Assembly: GCA_002309055.1 (NCBI GenBank) | Contig: DBWO01000043.1 | Coordinates: forward strand, 919-6,709 | Reading direction: 5' to 3' | Source of the DNA: Ruminococcaceae bacterium UBA1236 | GTDB taxonomy: Bacteria > Bacillota > Clostridia > Oscillospirales > Acutalibacteraceae | DNA length: 5,791 nucleotides | Shown: positions 5,018 through 5,791 of the stretch, one piece after another | Layout of the letters: every line of letters begins with the position of its first letter | Position numbering within the stretch: position 1 is the stretch's first letter | Program-made: the position numbers and the translations under genes | Notes under the pieces: model-generated | Told to the model about the DNA's origin: nothing | Seen by the model: only the letters and a program-made list of their open reading frames with translations | Databases searched by the model: none

Positions 5018-5791
5018 TTATTCTTCTATTCCGAGAATCTCAAATACTCTGTAAATAACCTCTTCGAGTTTCATGCCTCTGCTCGCCTTGAAGAGCACTG
5101 AATCGCCCGGCTTTAATTCACGGGCAAGTTCACGGGCAAGATACACCTTATCAGTAAACGAGCGCACATCTTCAACGCCGTTATCCTTGGCGGATTTCGC
5201 GCTTGTGAGCGAGAGTTTGCCGTAAGTGAACACAATGTCAACGCCGTTGTCCGCGGCGTATTTGCCGACAAGGCGGTGCGCCTCTTCGCTGTATGAGCCG
5301 AGCTCAAGCATATCACCGATAACGGCGATTCTTCTGCCGGTATTCATTGACCCGAGCACGGCCATAGCTGCCGCCTGCGAGTCGGGAGAAGCGTTATAGC
5401 AATCCTCAATGAAGGTAATGCCGTCGCGCTTGACTATCTTTTGCCTGAGCCCTGTTGTTTTATAGTTTTTCAGAGCTTCCGCACCCTGCGCAGCAGGGAT
5501 TCCCATCAGCTCTCCCGCCGCTATGGCGGCAAGAGCGTCCAGGATGTTGTGGCGGCCCTTGAAGGGAAGGCAGACCCTTAAAGGGCCGCCGGCGAAACCG
5601 ATGGCAAACTCGGTTTCCTCATCTGTGGAGGTAATGTCAAACGCCGTGTAGGCGCAGGATGAATTCGTGATTCCGTAATAAGTGACGGGGTGAGAAGAAG
5701 TATCCGCCCCTGTGAGCATATCGTCGTCTCCGTTGAACAAAACGGGGGCGTTGCTCTTCATACCCTCAAGTATTTCAAGCTTCGCTTTGAG
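5018..5791 (-). CDS. murF: MurF, UDP-MurNAc-tripeptide:D-Ala-D-Ala ligase, C-terminal part (5' end beyond window)
   Basis: MurF is the cytoplasmic ATP-dependent ligase that adds D-Ala-D-Ala to UDP-MurNAc-tripeptide, completing the soluble pentapeptide precursor. The open frame runs off the right edge, leaving 257 residues. An internal ATG at 5761 is not the start, because the frame continues upstream as AKLEILEGMKSNAPVLFNGD, a conserved Mur ligase segment. The remaining motifs are GRHNILDALAA (fragment residues 79-89, central domain) and, in the C-terminal domain, IEDCYNASPDS (128-138), VIGDMLELG (157-165) and KASRGMKLEEV (235-245). Compared with a usual length near 450, about 190-200 N-terminal residues, including the ATP-binding GKT loop, are missing from view only. 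FtsW follows after 29 bp, with no mraY or murD between. Confidence 0.97.
   Translation of the reverse strand, partial: LKAKLEILEGMKSNAPVLFNGDDDMLTGADTSSHPVTYYGITNSSCAYTAFDITSTDEETEFAIGFAGGPLRVCLPFKGRHNILDALAAIAAGELMGIPAAQGAEALKNYKTTGLRQKIVKRDGITFIEDCYNASPDSQAAAMAVLGSMNTGRRIAVIGDMLELGSYSEEAHRLVGKYAADNGVDIVFTYGKLSLTSAKSAKDNGVEDVRSFTDKVYLARELARELKPGDSVLFKASRGMKLEEVIYRVFEILGIEE

Noticed and set aside
5018..5761. ATG at 5761 as the murF start
   Set aside because: The frame stays open to the window edge and the upstream codons encode a conserved Mur ligase segment, so this Met is internal.
1..5791. CRISPR array, insertion sequence, defence or toxin-antitoxin system, or riboswitch
   Set aside because: No regularly spaced repeats, transposase-like frames, terminal inverted repeats or long structured leader are visible. 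The window is fully accounted for by cell wall, division and tRNA genes with short spacers.

Overview
The window is a stretch of bacterial chromosome carrying the distal part of a division and cell wall (dcw) cluster, with every gene on the minus strand. Reading in the direction of transcription (right to left) the order is murF (its 5' part lies beyond the right edge), ftsW, murG, ftsQ/divIB, ftsZ, then a tRNA-His gene and the first 26 nt of a second tRNA, most likely tRNA-Gln, which runs off the left edge. Strong GGAGG-type ribosome binding sites, consensus sigma-70/sigma-A promoter elements, an encoded CCA in the tRNA, and a DivIB-like FtsQ with a long acidic tail all point to a Firmicute. 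The protein style suggests the Clostridia, perhaps the Oscillospiraceae/Ruminococcaceae group. That placement is inferred from general resemblance, not from a search.

Layout, transcription order. 5791-5018: murF, the last 257 codons. 4988-3735: ftsW, 29 bp after murF. 3748-2627: murG, overlapping the end of ftsW by 14 bp. 2609-1611: ftsQ/divIB, 17 bp after murG. 1610-1520: a 91 bp AT-rich gap with a TATAAT box and an excellent Shine-Dalgarno, so ftsZ may have its own promoter as well as readthrough from upstream. 1519-281: ftsZ. 266-234: a strong rho-independent terminator that closes the cluster. 222-194: a near-consensus promoter (TTGACA, 17 bp, TATACT) for the tRNA transcript. 159-82: tRNA-His(GUG). 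75-45: a second strong terminator. 26-1: the 5' end of tRNA-Gln.

How the genes work together: MurF finishes the soluble UDP-MurNAc-pentapeptide, MurG converts lipid I to lipid II at the inner face of the membrane, FtsW polymerises lipid II into septal glycan, FtsQ/DivIB scaffolds the divisome outside the membrane, and FtsZ forms the cytoplasmic ring that positions the machinery. The close spacing and overlap from murF to ftsQ indicate co-transcription and probable translational coupling of ftsW and murG.

This is essentially a housekeeping region and I see no convincing undescribed system. Points worth a second look are the condensed gene order (no mraY or murD between murF and ftsW, no murC/murB, and no ftsA before ftsZ), a non-canonical FtsZ C-terminal peptide with several changes at conserved core positions, an acidic FtsQ tail, and a near-copy of the tRNA-His 5' acceptor strand directly upstream of the mature tRNA that would pair better with the 3' strand than the real one.
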